A DNA stretch of 64,000 nucleotides from Eonycteris spelaea (taxonomy: Eukaryota; Chordata; Mammalia; Chiroptera; Pteropodidae), in the NCBI GenBank assembly GCA_003508835.1, contig PUFA01000070.1:3534001-3598000 (forward strand), in the 5' to 3' direction. A program made the translations under genes and the position numbers. Within the stretch, counting starts at the first letter, position 1; the number at the start of each line of letters is the position of its first letter. Below are positions 47,747 through 59,699 of the stretch, piece by piece. The notes under the pieces were generated by a model that was given only the letters and a program-made list of their open reading frames with translations, was not told the DNA's origin and made no database searches.

Positions 47747-47786
47747 TGTGTGTGTGTGTGTGTGTGTGCGCGCGCGCGCACACATG
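47747..47786. repeat. (TG)n(CG)n(CA)n alternating tract
   Basis: Forty bases of perfect purine-pyrimidine alternation with a CG-rich centre, a classic Z-DNA-prone sequence. Confidence 0.95.
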
Positions 47787-49883
47787 AGTATGTTTTAATT
47801 CTGATGTTGTGTCTTCTTAGATGAAGCAATAAAAAATGTAATCACAAGCTTTTTTAAAAAAGAAATTATTTACTTAGAATCACAGAGAGCTAAATACTAA
47901 ACTGAAAAATGCGTGCGCATTATGTAAGATTTGAAAGCCTCTACAGACCTAACCAGTGTCGCTTAGAGGAATGCATGTGCTTCATCCATACACCATTTTG
48001 AATTAAAGATCTTCCTTTGCTCTCATTTCACTTTGGAGCTGATTTTTCCTGGGGCAGGTACTGGTGTCATTAGTTTTCTTCTGTCAATAAATCTAGCATA
48101 AGTAGTTTCTTATATAGTACTCACAGACGCCAATATAATAGCCAAGGAAACATGACTGAAATTGTTCACTTGATGAATTCATTCCAGGTGGGATACAGAG
48201 TTTTAATTACAAAAGTTAGACGACTGGCAAGATTATTGTGCCAACGTAGAAATGACTCATCCCGGTGCTATTAAATTGATTTCAGTGGGATCAGAGTGGG
48301 GAGAACAACAGAACTGGCAATCTGACACTGGAGCAACAATATCCTTTGCCAAAATGAACCTGCATGGACACTCCCCCAGTTGGAGGGCTGCTCAAACACC
48401 AGCCGGGGAAGCAGATTAATCTGTTTCCCTAGAAAATGAACATAACGTCTGTAAAACCGTGGTCCCAGGAGGTGTTTTAAAAAGAAAAGTCTGAGTGCCT
48501 ACAATGAAGAAAGCACTGTGCTACAGCAAACACCGAAATACACAGAAAGTTTACAAGTGGACAGTGTCTTTGAAGAAATCACAGATCTGGTACTATAAAG
48601 CAAAATCAAAATATATCATCTATTCATAAAATGACATCATTCAAGAAACCATAAGACTGCAATGTTTATTCTGCCATTAGAACCTCAGCCTTAACTTCTA
48701 TCTAAGATAACGCCTCCTCATTGGTATTCAGTAAAAAAAAGGAAATGTCTAATATCTTGAAAAGTAGGTTATCCAATATCTAATCAACTCGTCTGTTGCT
48801 GCAAATTTTAAAACTATTGCCTTAGTACTTCCAATAATTCAAAATAATAATGTTTTAACAATTCGTACATGTCACCAAGTCGACAATTAAACATTAAATG
48901 GCACCTTAAAAATAACAATATATTCATCTCAAGGTACAATGGTCATTATCTTTTTCTACTGCCTCTCCATAGATCCTGGGCCTTACATTAAGTAAGCTAG
49001 CAAAGTTCCTGACATTTAGTCAGCACTTAAACCAAAGAAAAAAAAGAAGGGGCACCAGAGAGACTCAGCCTGTCAAGAGATTGCTTTTTCTATTATTAGA
49101 CTTGAGTGTCTGAAATGCAGTAACATAGCCTTAGTAAGTTAGCTCCATGGTTATAGGGCACTTTCAAACGCCAACCTCAAATCTATTTATATCAAATCCA
49201 GCAAAGCACATATAGCAAATACCTCTCGAAAGCTGCTTGATAAGCATATAAGAAATCAGTGGTAGTGGCAGCAGAGGTAAAAGGCAAAAAACCAACCATG
49301 TAAACACTCTTACATGCCCAATCCGAAAGTTTACAGAACTGTGTGACTAAAAGTAAATACTCAGGACCGGGACTTTCCAATGACTACAATATAGTTTAAG
49401 CAAAAAATGTGTAAGAATCAACATGAAATATCAAAAACAACACATCACTTTAGTGCCAACTGCTTCTTTAAGGTACAGGAAAAGACAAGATCCACACGAT
49501 CCACAAAATTCCTTTCCTAGTAAACATCTCCTGGGGTGAAAAGGCAATTTTTTATTTTAGCATGCCAAGGACAACTTATTAGTCAGGCATTAAATATTAG
49601 AATTTGGTCGTATCTGTCAGCTCATAACTGAACACATTATGAGTCATGTGATAGAGACATCCAGGCAGGGCTGCCTCAGCCTAGCTTTAGGCACTGCTTC
49701 CCGTTCTGCTGGGAGAGGATCAAATGCGCTTATCAACTTGGCAAAAAAAAAAAAAAAAAAAATAGATAGCTGGGAGGGGGCCAGATAACACAGTAAAGAT
49801 GCACAGGCTCAAAGAATAGAAGAATCCAAGATGAAGAAACGACATAGTTAAGGTCTATATCTGGGATCCCTCCATGCTCTCTC

Positions 49884-49903
49884 AAAATAAATAAATAAAT
49901 AAA
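49884..49903 (+). repeat. (AAAT)n simple repeat
   Basis: About 20 bases of AAAT units. Confidence 0.9.
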
Positions 49904-50584
49904 CAGATGCGGAAGTGTATTATCTACATAACAAGAGAGGACTGAACGGTTCCAATCGGTTCCAATCTACGTTGTGCTGGTCAAATGCCTAAATTTGGGG
50001 ATGCCTTATTTGAAGAGCAATAGTGGCATGGAGGAATTGTTTAAAGCGAATCAGAATGAAGGCTCTGAAAACTACAGAGTACACTGAAGATGTTTGCTGT
50101 GGGGAAAAGGAACACTGGGGAGCTGTAGACACTGTGTTTATAACCATAAGGAGTATCACAGTTAGGGAGGACTAGCCTTGTGCGCCCAGCAAGACCCATT
50201 CTTTGAAAGCTATCCAAGGAGACCGTCGGCATAGTTCACCAAAAAGCTTCTTGGATTCTTAAAACTGTTCAGAAGTGGCAGCCTGAGAAGTTCGCAAGTT
50301 CTTTGTTCTGGAAAGGTTTACAGCAGGGATGGCACGACCACTTTGGAAACGAGACCTTTTGGGAACATTTAATACTGCTCCTTTGGCTATCGAGACAGAA
50401 TCTGTCTTCTGATTCTCCTCCTCCTGAGATGCAAAGGTGTCCTAGAGGGGACCCCTGGACCCACATTCCTCTGACTCTTACCTGCAGAATGGGGAGGTAA
50501 AGTGCATCAGAACAGGCCGAGGTGACTGGTGCTGTGAGCCCAGAACCACCACAATCGGAAGCTCTGAGGTTGGCCCAGGCTGTT

Positions 50585-51060
50585 GTAATTCCAAGAGCTC
50601 TGTTAGGAGACTTCATCCACTCCCACTGCTCCTACAACCGGTTTCGTGTCTCCTTCCCCAATCCCAGACCTCCCTCCAACCTTCAGTCCCAATGGCAGAT
50701 ATCCTATTGCAATGCCAAACTCTGCCCAACTAACCTTCCCAAAGGCTGCGTGGCCGGACATTCCAGAGTGAGCCTCCTTGACCTGCTTGGGACCTGGGGG
50801 CACTTACCCACCAACTTGGCGCCTGTCGCACAGCCCCACCCATCAAACACAAGTCCCTGCAATTTGGGGCTCAGATTCCACTCCCTAACCAGTGGCCCAC
50901 CTCCAGCCCCCATGTCTGAGGTCCAGCCACTTTTCAAGGCATAGGCCAAACACCTCCTAGACAAAGCCTGGCCCCTCGACAGCCACAGTACTTCATCGGG
51001 ACCGGTCCTGCACACTTTCTATGCCACAGTTGGCCATTAGCATTTCTAATCTTCAGTACT
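50585..51060 (+). repeat. L2 ORF2-derived fragment
   Basis: 'GACTTCATCCACTCCCACTG', 'AATCCCAGACCTCCCTCCAA' and the following 'CCAATGGCAGATATCCTATT' fit L2 ORF2 in sense. It explains the long open frame at 50522-50944. The right end is uncertain. Confidence 0.5.
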
Positions 51061-51319
51061 CTTAAAGACTGGGCCTATTTCCCATTCATTTTATTTTACA
51101 CTCCTCAAGGGAACTAAAAACAATTAACTTTGGGAATAAAACAAATATGCACTTCATTTATCTTTTGGCAGGATGGCGGTGAGGGAGGAGAAAGCTCAGT
51201 TAAAGAGAAATCACATTGGTAAATCATAACTATGTAGAGATCTATCATTTAGTTAATTATTGACAAACTAGTAATCATAAAGAGGGAGTCTAATTTTGCC
51301 CTTTGTTATTAGATAGACT

Positions 51320-51525
51320 TGGATTAAAATTCCAGCTTCTGCAGTTACTACTGAGTAAACTTGGGCAAATTACTTAACCTCTCAGGGCTTTAGTTTTCCC
51401 ATCTGTAAAATGGGAATAACAACAGTACCTACCTCTCATTGGGTTGCGATAGAGAGTAAATGAGCTAAGGAATACAAATTGCTTAGCACAGAGCCTGACC
51501 CAAAGGAGGCTCTCAACAAACACTG
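51320..51525 (+). repeat. MIR SINE
   Basis: 'TGGGCAAATTACTTAACCTC', 'TCCCATCTGTAAAATGGGAA' and 'TAACAACAGTACCTACCTCT' are an almost textbook MIR core. Confidence 0.9.
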
Positions 51526-51967
51526 TCATAATAGTTACTGGATCATCAAATTGTTTCTGGATCACAGGCATTTTTTTTTCTGGATCTTTCACTCCATTTC
51601 GACATAAGAAGAAATGGAGAGAGGAGAAATCAAACGCTGATCTTTTTCAAAAGTACAAGGTTTTCTGTAGGAATTTGAAACAAAGTGATTTTTTAAAAAT
51701 TCCAGCATTAAAACAGGAGGAAAGGGGATGAGGAGTCTCTTATTCTGGAAAAAAACAAAATTAGACTAGAATTCTGACACAGCTGGCTTGAAGTAAAAGT
51801 GGATTAGGGTAGAATTCTTTTTTTTTTTTTTTGGTTGTCATTGAAACAACTGGACAAAACCTTACAGCCAATTGTATATTGGCAATTTATCTTCATCCCA
51901 TCCAAGTCACACCAATCGACAACCTTCTCCCAAGCTCCCTATTTGAAGATGTAATTAAAATTCAAAC

Positions 51968-52065
51968 ATCTAAAAAAGACTGATGGCAAAGATGTGGAGC
52001 GAAGGAATGCTCATGCATTGCTGGTGGGCATGCTCACTGGTCTAACCACACTGGAAAACACAACA
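51968..52065 (+). mobile_element. L1 ORF2 3' part, left half of an interrupted copy
   Basis: 'GCAAAGATGTGGAGCGAAGG' and 'CATTGCTGGTGGGCATGCTC' are L1 ORF2 3' landmarks. The sequence is cut by the Tigger element at 52066 and resumes at 52498. Confidence 0.75.
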
Positions 52066-52497
52066 CAGTTGATCTCCCCTCATGCATGGGGGACAGGCTC
52101 CAAGATCCCCAGTGGATGCCTGACATGGGATAGTGCTGAAGCCTATGTATACTTTGTTTTTTACTGTACATACATACATACCTATGATGAAGTTTAATTT
52201 ATAAATTTGGTACAGTAAGAGGTTAACAATAACTAATAATAGAACAATTATAACAACCTACTGTAATAAGTTATCAAAGTGGTCTCTCACTCAAAATACC
52301 TTATTGTACTTTACCGTACTCACTCTTCTTGTGATAATGTGAGAAAGTACAATGCCTACATGATGACAGAACAGTGCACAATTTAAAACTTATGAATTGT
52401 CTATTTCTGGAATTTTCTGTTTAATATTTTCGTACAGTGGTTGATCATGGATAATAAGCTTTGGAAAGCGAAACCATGGATAAGTGGGGACTACTAT
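52066..52497 (+). mobile_element. Tigger-type transposon inserted in an L1
   Basis: Left end 'CAGTTGATCTCCCCTCATGC', right end 'CATGGATAAGTGGGGACTAC', with 'TCTATTTCTGGAATTTTCTG' between. The ends are inverted relatives. No transposase frame remains. Confidence 0.8.
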
Positions 52498-53370
52498 ATC
52501 TACTAACGCCAAACGTATGCCCGCCCTGCAATGCAGCAGTCCTCTCCAAAAGGCACACACTACAAGAACGTTCAAAGCAGCTGAAAATCCAAGTGTCCAT
52601 CGAGAAAGTGGATAAACTATGGCATATTCATCAATGGAGTATCACACAATAAAGAACTACTGGCACATGCAACAATGTGGATGAATCACGTGACATTACA
52701 CAAGGCAAAAGATGTCAGCTGCAAAAAATGCAAACTGTGTGAGTTGAGTTCATCATTTATCTGAAGTTCAAGATGAGGCTGGTTAAATTATAGTGCTATA
52801 AGTCAGAATAGTGGTTCTAGCTGAGGAGCGAGGAGCTTACTGATTAGGAAAGGACACAAAGGAACCTTCTGGAGTGACAGAAGTGCACCGTATTTTGATA
52901 TGGGTGGTCAGTGTGGGGGGAGAAGGGGAGAGCAAGTTAAAGGAAGAGAAAGACAGCGAGGGAGAGGCAGAGAGGGAGAGATGCATTAAGCTAGCTATAC
53001 AATTAAGATTTGTTTGTTTTGCTTTATATTAGTTTAAATTTTTTAAATTCAAGTATCTACATGAATAAAGATCAAGATTTTGTGTCTGAAGATACAACAT
53101 GTTCCATTCTTAACCGCAATCTTTTTTCTTTTTTTTTTTTCCTTTCCTCTTTTTTTGGTTTTTTTTTGGTAACAGATAGCAAGAAGAAGACTAGTAATAA
53201 AGTTTTACTTTGTGGGGAGGTAGAAAAGGGTAAAGGGGGTCAATATATGGTGACAGAAGGAGATTTGACTTTGGGTGGTGAATACACAATGGAATATACA
53301 GATGATGTATTATAGAATTATATACTTGAAACCTATATGATTTTGTTAACCAAAAACTTTAATTAAAAAA
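52498..53370 (+). mobile_element. L1 3' part, right half of the interrupted copy
   Basis: 'CCAAGTGTCCATCGAGAAAG', 'GGATAAACTATGGCATATTC' and 'CATGCAACAATGTGGATGAA' continue ORF2. The 3' end reads 'ATGTATTATAGAATTATATA', 'CTTGAAACCTATATGATTTT', 'TAACCAAAAACTTTAATTAA', resembling bat-type L1 3' ends. Confidence 0.75.
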
Positions 53371-53464
53371 TTAAGTTTAAAAGGTTTTACTTAATAAAAT
53401 AAACAAACTAAAATACACAAATTTTCAAAATGAAAAATTTTTAAGAAAAGATAAATTAATCTCT

Positions 53465-53575
53465 AATGTACTCTGTCCTGTAAATGAGGGCATTAACAGT
53501 ACCTGTTATATAGGGCTGCAGTGATAAATAACTAAGACAATTAAGCACTTAACACAGTACCTATTCATCACTTAA
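53465..53575 (+). repeat. MIR-like SINE remnant
   Basis: 'CCTGTAAATGAGGGCATTAA', 'CAGTACCTGTTATATAGGGC' and 'AATTAAGCACTTAACACAGT' follow the MIR 3' half. Confidence 0.7.
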
Positions 53576-54774
53576 TAATTCATAAATTCAGTACATATAT
53601 ATTAAAACAGCACATATTCATCACTTAATAACGGTTTGACATATTTGTCTATTTCCTCACTCCCTTTCAGCCCAACCCACAAAAATTCTCAACCCGACAG
53701 GTGTTCAATATTTGTTGAATAAACTCAGAGACGCTCTCACAACATGCAAACCATAAACAATCCCCAGCTGAATCCATGATACCCAAGCTGTCTAGGCCTT
53801 GCCTCTCACACCTGCATATACACAAACCGCTGGGCACTCCAAGGTACACTGGAAGTTAGGACAAACATGGCATATATACCTGAGGCAATCTCACTTAAAA
53901 TTCAGAAGAAAACATATTTATATTTAAACAAATATTAAGAAAGCTACAACATTTTTTAAGGTAACACGAGACACTGCTGAGAACCGGCCCTCGGCTGCCA
54001 GTCACGTCCAGCTTCTCTCCCTCCCTGGCTCTCACCCTTCCCACCCCAGCCCTCGGCTACTCCTTCGCTTTCTCCATCTTCATATCAGGAACAGTTTCAA
54101 TAGCATGGGCACAGGAAGTGTAGAATTCCTGGCTCTGTACCTTATAAAATTCTAATCAAAGTACTGCTAGCTTTTTATGTGATTTCAACTGATGACAATT
54201 TAGGCTATTTCCTTGAATTATAAACACCCTGCCATCTGGCCGACTACCCCACTGAATAAAATATTTATTTTCAGAAATGTTAACATGCAAAATTGAATGA
54301 ACAGGAAACTATAGTTAAGAAAAACAAAACATCACAATAAGATGAACAAACTATATACAATTTTAAGGATACTCTTAGGAAATTGTATTGGTATGAAAGT
54401 GTATTTTTGCCACCATGAATCTTAACTTTATTTAAATAGTCACAGGGAACAAATAAAACTCTTTGATAAAATGAAAAATCAAATTGTTCTTTTTAGGATT
54501 AACCCTGCCAGTGACTTTGGGTGTTTTCACCCAAACCCAGAATAAAATTTGTATACAAAAAAAAAAAATTTTTTCCAGGTATAAAAGCAAAACAGAGCAA
54601 TTACAGAAAGAAAAAAACAGAAGCAAAAAGAGATTATCCTATCAACCAGATGTAAGCCTTTCCAGTTTTTTTCTATTTTTATATTTAATGATAAACTATA
54701 CATGCTGTTTTTAAATCTTTTCCATTTTAAAATTTCATAAATATCTGTGTATTGAATACTTTAACAACAATAGC

Positions 54775-55062
54775 TGAAATGTGTTGGTTAAGGGTAGAAA
54801 GTTGTCCTTACGTAGGGTGAGTGAATCTAAAGATTTATCATACGGTGTGATGACTATAGTTATAATACTGTATTTAATCTGGGAATATGCTGAAAGAGTA
54901 GGTTTCAGGTACTCTCATCACAAAAATGGGTAATTGTGTGAAGAGATGGCATGTTACTTAGCTTGACTATAGTAATCATTTCACTATGTATACATATATC
55001 AAGTAATCACATTGTGTATCTTAATGCATATATTTTTTATTTTAAAAGTGTGTATCTCTCTC
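54775..55062 (+). mobile_element. L1 3' UTR fragment
   Basis: 'GATGACTATAGTTATAATAC', 'AAAAATGGGTAATTGTGTGA' and 'CTATAGTAATCATTTCACTA' are typical sense L1 3' UTR. Confidence 0.8.
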
Positions 55063-56021
55063 TATATATATATGAATATATATTCTACGCCTTTTTACAT
55101 GTATTCATACTTCTTTGATATTCAAATAATCCAAAGATAGCTGTTAGTTACAATTATCAATTCTATTAAGAAACTTGCCCACATCTGAATGCATTTAATG
55201 CTTCCTAATTATACACTAAAAAGGGTTAAAATAATAAATTTTATGTTATGTATATTTTACCACATTAAAAAGGGAATAAAATAAAAGAAAGAAACTATCC
55301 CAAGGTCACACAGCACCAAATTTAGAACTTACATAGTCTGGACACGGAACCTGTACTTTTAACCACTGTACTCTCCAAACAATTTTAAGTAGTTCTACGT
55401 CTACGTATCTAACAGGTTTGACGTTGGGCCTTTAAACTGTTTCCAAATTTACCACTTTTAAAAAGGATGCTTTGATGAACCTTCTTCTAAGAGATCTTTT
55501 AATGTATCCTTGTTAGATTTTTTTTTGTTGTTTTGTTTTTTAGGATAAATTTTTAGAAACAGACTGGCTAGGTCGGATAGAGCAAACAATTTAAATAACC
55601 AGGTGAGCTGTCAACCAGAGCTCATTTTGATCAGTTTATAAGGAAGCCTAATGCAGTAGAAAAGAAAATTTGCAACCAATTGTAATTAGGTGGCTTCAAA
55701 TACAGGGAGAAGAACCACTAGGTACCGCAGAGTCACAAAGGAGGCTTGGCTACACAGTACCAAATAAATGGTGGTAGGTATTCACCAAAGGATTAACTGC
55801 TTAAATGTCCCTTGGAATCAGTTACTTCTCAAACCCAGTCTCAACAACTGTATAGATGCACAGGAACCCACATCCATAGGGTTTCCCATTTGTTCTTAAC
55901 TTTAACCATCGCCTGCTTTAAAGTTCTAAGTCCAAACCTGTGGAGGAAAATATAAAAGGCCTTCAGAAGTCTCAGATGAATCAGTTAGTGATCTACATTC
56001 AATCCACATAAAATGCAAAGT

Positions 56022-56159
56022 TTACCCCTTCATTTCTTCATCATAGATGCCAAGGAGATCATTCATGTTGCATTTCCTCAAAAGGTCTCTGTCAATAATG
56101 ACAGGCACATCATAGAACTTGTGGCCAAGATCCATGAGAAGGAGCTTGCTTATTAATTC
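56022..56159 (-). CDS. Exon-like segment B, unrecognised gene (possible terminal exon)
   Basis: On the - strand an acceptor (ATTTATTTCCTTCTGGCAG, ending 56160) opens a frame of 45 codons ending at TAA (56024 to 56022). It reads ELISKLLLMDLGHKFYDVPV, then IIDRDLLRKCNMNDLLGIYD, then EEMKG. It could be a last exon, or splice out at GTAAAC (56025 down) with phase 2. Composition and codon choice look like a real globular protein, with Leu-rich and acidic helices. It joins in phase 0 with the segment at 58732-58828. I do not recognise the protein family. It lies inside RASSF3 intron 1 on the same strand, and does not join RASSF3 exon 2 in frame. It might be part of a nested gene, an alternative exon, or a decayed gene. 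Confidence 0.45.
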   Translation of the reverse strand, partial: ELISKLLLMDLGHKFYDVPVIIDRDLLRKCNMNDLLGIYDEEMKG

Positions 56160-57439
56160 CTGCCAGAAGGAAATAAATGTTTGGAGAAGCAACTAAACCC
56201 TACTAGCAAAAGGTCTGAGGATCTTATTGAAGAGCATTACCATAAATGTTCTTTAAAAAAAAAAAATGGGGAGGAAATATGAAAGCACTGATATTATCAG
56301 CCTAAAGCCAGTCCAACAGGTATCTTGGGAACCGCAAACTAAACCTGGGCAGCTTGAGCAGGAAGACTACAATAAAAAAACAGAACTCTCTTTCACCAAA
56401 AGGGAACACACCAGATTCTTTCAAAAAGATCCTGCTTTGATTTCAGCTCTTCACAATTCAGACACCTGTTTCCTTCTACTTGACTGCCCTGAGACATGAG
56501 GGTTTAGAGACATAGAAAACTTTAATGCCACAAATATGTTATCTATTCAAAGTCTCCCCTGCCCCACTAGGCCACACTCACTGTAACTTCAAGTGTGTGC
56601 TGAGAATCGAATACAATGTAAATTTTTGTTATAGAAATCTTTCATTGTGGTTCTAGAAGAAAATATGCAACCACGTATTTTTCAATGAAACAGAAACTTA
56701 CAAAAATTACAAGAGTGACTGTGGACCCTGAGAAAGAAGATAACTACCAGCAAAGGCTCCTGTGGCTAACTCGGTTCAAATGTTAAGACACAGAGCCTAG
56801 CAGCCATAGTGGAGGGAGGCCTCACCCCAGGGCCACTTCGCCCCAGGACCACCTCACAGCCCCACTGTTCCATAACTGAGCTGTTCTACAGCCATGCTCT
56901 ATGTGTCAAACCGAGCTGTCTGCACCGAATAGTTTTCTTTCTTCACTGCACCCCAAACTGGGGATTCTGCTGGCTTTGTCCGCCCCCCACCCTCCCCCCC
57001 ACACACACACACATCTTGGGATTGCTTTAATAAACATTTCCTAGGGAATGCCTTCTTAAATTTCCATTAAAAGACTGGACAGCTAGCGACTCAGTCCCCT
57101 TTCGGTCTACCCCATCCACTTCCAAGCCCTCTGCATCCCAGCCTGAGGGCCAGAAATGCCTCTGCTGGTTTCGTTTCCTGATGACCCATTAGCTTTAAAC
57201 TGGTGCCAACCACCACCAGTTGCCATCACAAACCATTAACACATAATAAATATCACTTATTCTGTATCCCATTTTCCCCCAAACCGCAAGTTTGCACAGT
57301 TCCATTATAGGTTCCAGAAAATATAGCATACAAATTAAAAGGAAATAATTTCTTAATTCTCAAGCTTTCCACTTTAATGATTGAGCTCATGCACTTACCT
57401 AAGGCAGGTGCTACCTAAGGCCAACATGAAGATGCATTC

Positions 57440-57925
57440 CCTTACCTATGACTAAGCAATTCCACCCCTGGGATCATAACCTATAGAAAGTCTCACACAC
57501 ATGCAAAAGGAGAAACACAAAAGATGTTTATTGGTTATAGAGAAAAATGGGAGGAAATAATACTTAAATGTCAACAGGAAAATGGATACACCTAATCTAG
57601 TTTGTGTTTCAGTTGTTGTTCAGCACTAAAGAATGAACTAAGAGCAATAAGGATCGATCTCAAAAAAACAAGGTTGAACAACAGAAGTGGCCCATAGAAG
57701 AAAACATGTCATATACCACGTCTACAGGTTTTAAAAGCAGCACAAATAACACTATTAATGTATTAAGTGTCTGAATTACACAGACACAAGTTGCAAACGT
57801 ATAAAATGGGCAGCAATGATTAAAAAAAAAAAAAAAAGTGGAAAGAAAGAAAGAGAAAATGTGGCCAGGAAGTAATTCCAGGGGCTTCAACCATATCTGC
57901 AATGTTTTATCTTTTAAATCGGATG
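57440..57925 (+). mobile_element. L1 ORF2 3' fragment
   Basis: 'ACTAAGCAATTCCACCCCTG', 'AAGATGTTTATTGGTTATAG' and 'TGTCAACAGGAAAATGGATA' are degraded L1 ORF2 3' landmarks, ending near an A run at 57821-57836. Confidence 0.65.
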
Positions 57926-58731
57926 GTAACAAAAAAGGTATTCATGCTACTTTTATGTAATAAATGTATTCTGAATTACTTTATGATAGTGAAAAACTAC
58001 TATTTCCTACCATTTTGATCTGCTTCAAGAAATTCTTATGTACTCTGACAATAAAATAGTTCAAAATAGAATTTCCTTTAATTTCCTTTCTATTACGATC
58101 CTGGACTCTCTTGCAGAAATATCTGACTTGATAAGTATGGGAAAGAGTAGAAGGGAACATCCTAAATTAAGAGCTATCCCAATCTCATACACATTCTTTG
58201 CAGTGTTTTTTGAAAGTAACTACTCATGCTACCTACCTACCCCTGGAGATGATCCCTATTAGAAACACACAGCATTTCTGAAACTAAGTCTATAAAACTC
58301 ATTATGTTTTTGAGGCAATCTAAACCTTTTCAAAACACACACTAGTTCCTTTTCTACAGAAAAAAAAAAAATAAGTCTTTGTTTGAGCTTCCATCCTTCC
58401 AACACCTAAAAGCCAAGCTTCTTCCACCTTCAGGAGGTATTCCCAATAGGTATGCCTCTTTTCAGTCTCCAGGTGCCCACTGCTCAACAGTTGCACAAAA
58501 GAATAAATCAAGGGTATTTTTATAGGTCTCCTAAATGTATTCATCTTAATCTCTTCTGGGATGCTCTATGCTCATTTCCACAGCTGTTACTGTTCACAAG
58601 TGGCATCCCATTATGTCGGTCTCCCCATAAAATCCCAGAGAGTTCCCTTATAGGGAAGGAGGATTCTGGTAATAAATCCAACTGTATTTAGTACTAAGCT
58701 CTGTGCCTGGGCCCTGCTCAGCAATACTTAC

Positions 58732-58828
58732 TGCAAATATTTGAGCAATCTCAGTGTGCCAATAAGGGTGTGACTGACTTGACTTTAATTTGTGGAAACA
58801 CCCAGGTCCTTTAACTTTTCTTTCTGAT
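58732..58828 (-). CDS. Exon-like segment A, unrecognised gene
   Basis: On the - strand a strong acceptor (TTGTTTTCCTCTCAG, ending 58829) and a strong donor (GCA then GTAAGT, donor from 58731) bracket 97 nt. Only one of three frames is open: a leading base completing a codon, then 32 codons reading SERKVKGPGCFHKLKSSQSH and PYWHTEIAQIFA, leaving in phase 0. That matches the phase-0 entry of segment B, 2.6 kb downstream, giving 77 joined codons. The upstream exon would have to end in phase 2; I did not find it. No family recognised. A chance pair of splice sites cannot be excluded from this window alone. Confidence 0.45.
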
Positions 58829-59439
58829 CTGAGAGGAAAACAAAAATGCAGCAGTATACAATTAGCTTCTTGAACTCCTTCATTTACATTTCTTGAAACG
58901 AATTTCCAAAGCCTACTAATTACAGACTGCTCTTTAAATTAAAATAAACCACGCAGAGACCCCCAACATTTTTGGAATTGTGGGCCACTCCCATTATCCT
59001 CATCATAATTTCTACCCATGTTATACACGTACTTTTGGGGATGACAATGAATGTAATCAGTATGAAAATAAGAACACTATAAAACTAAAAGGTCCTAGGC
59101 TTTCTCTGAATGTCCATGGTAAATGAGTAATATATGCGAAACTATGTATTTTTAGGGATTTCGGGTAAACCTTGATGTAAAATGAGTCACTGCCTATTTT
59201 CATAATCTGGTCTCCATCATCACCTTCTGGCTAGTCCATCCAGGCTTAACTTAACCTTAACTCTTTGATTTCTTCCCCTTCTGTCCACCCCCCCCCCCGC
59301 CAACTCCCGGACCAAGCACTATGCACTCAGCATTAAGTCCTCATCCCGATTTTTGCTAATGTGGCAGTCACACTAACTAGGCTGACTGCCACTTCCCTAC
59401 TCTTTAAAAGTGTGGGTTCTCATACCATACTGCTCAGTT

Positions 59440-59590
59440 TCTACTTACGGTTCCTCTATTTACCAGCTACTATTTAATCTCTCTGTGCCTCTTCTGTGCA
59501 AAGAGGATAACCTTGCCTACTTCACTGAGTTGGCAGGAGGATGAACTGAACCTACAACGGTAACATGCATTTCAAGCATGCCACTAACGT
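59440..59590 (+). repeat. MIR SINE remnant
   Basis: 'TATTTAATCTCTCTGTGCCT' and 'CACTGAGTTGGCAGGAGGAT' in sense MIR order. Confidence 0.7.
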
Positions 59591-59699
59591 GAGCCATCAC
59601 TGTTATCAGCAGTCGCAATGCCTCTTCCGCATGAACCGGCAATGGTCTCTTCACAGTTGAAAGAAAAAACCTTCTGTACTCTCTGCTCTACTACTCACA

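Noticed and set aside
19143..47786. Microsatellites considered as CRISPR-like or structured arrays
   Set aside because: Simple di- to penta-nucleotide repeats without spacers; the genome is mammalian, so CRISPR is not expected.
48180..48480. Unique block with an AP-1 site (TGACTCA at 48253), considered as an enhancer
   Set aside because: A single 7-base motif is too weak; conservation or chromatin data would be needed.
50522..50944. 140-codon open frame on the + strand
   Set aside because: Lies largely in an L2 ORF2 fragment; not a host gene.
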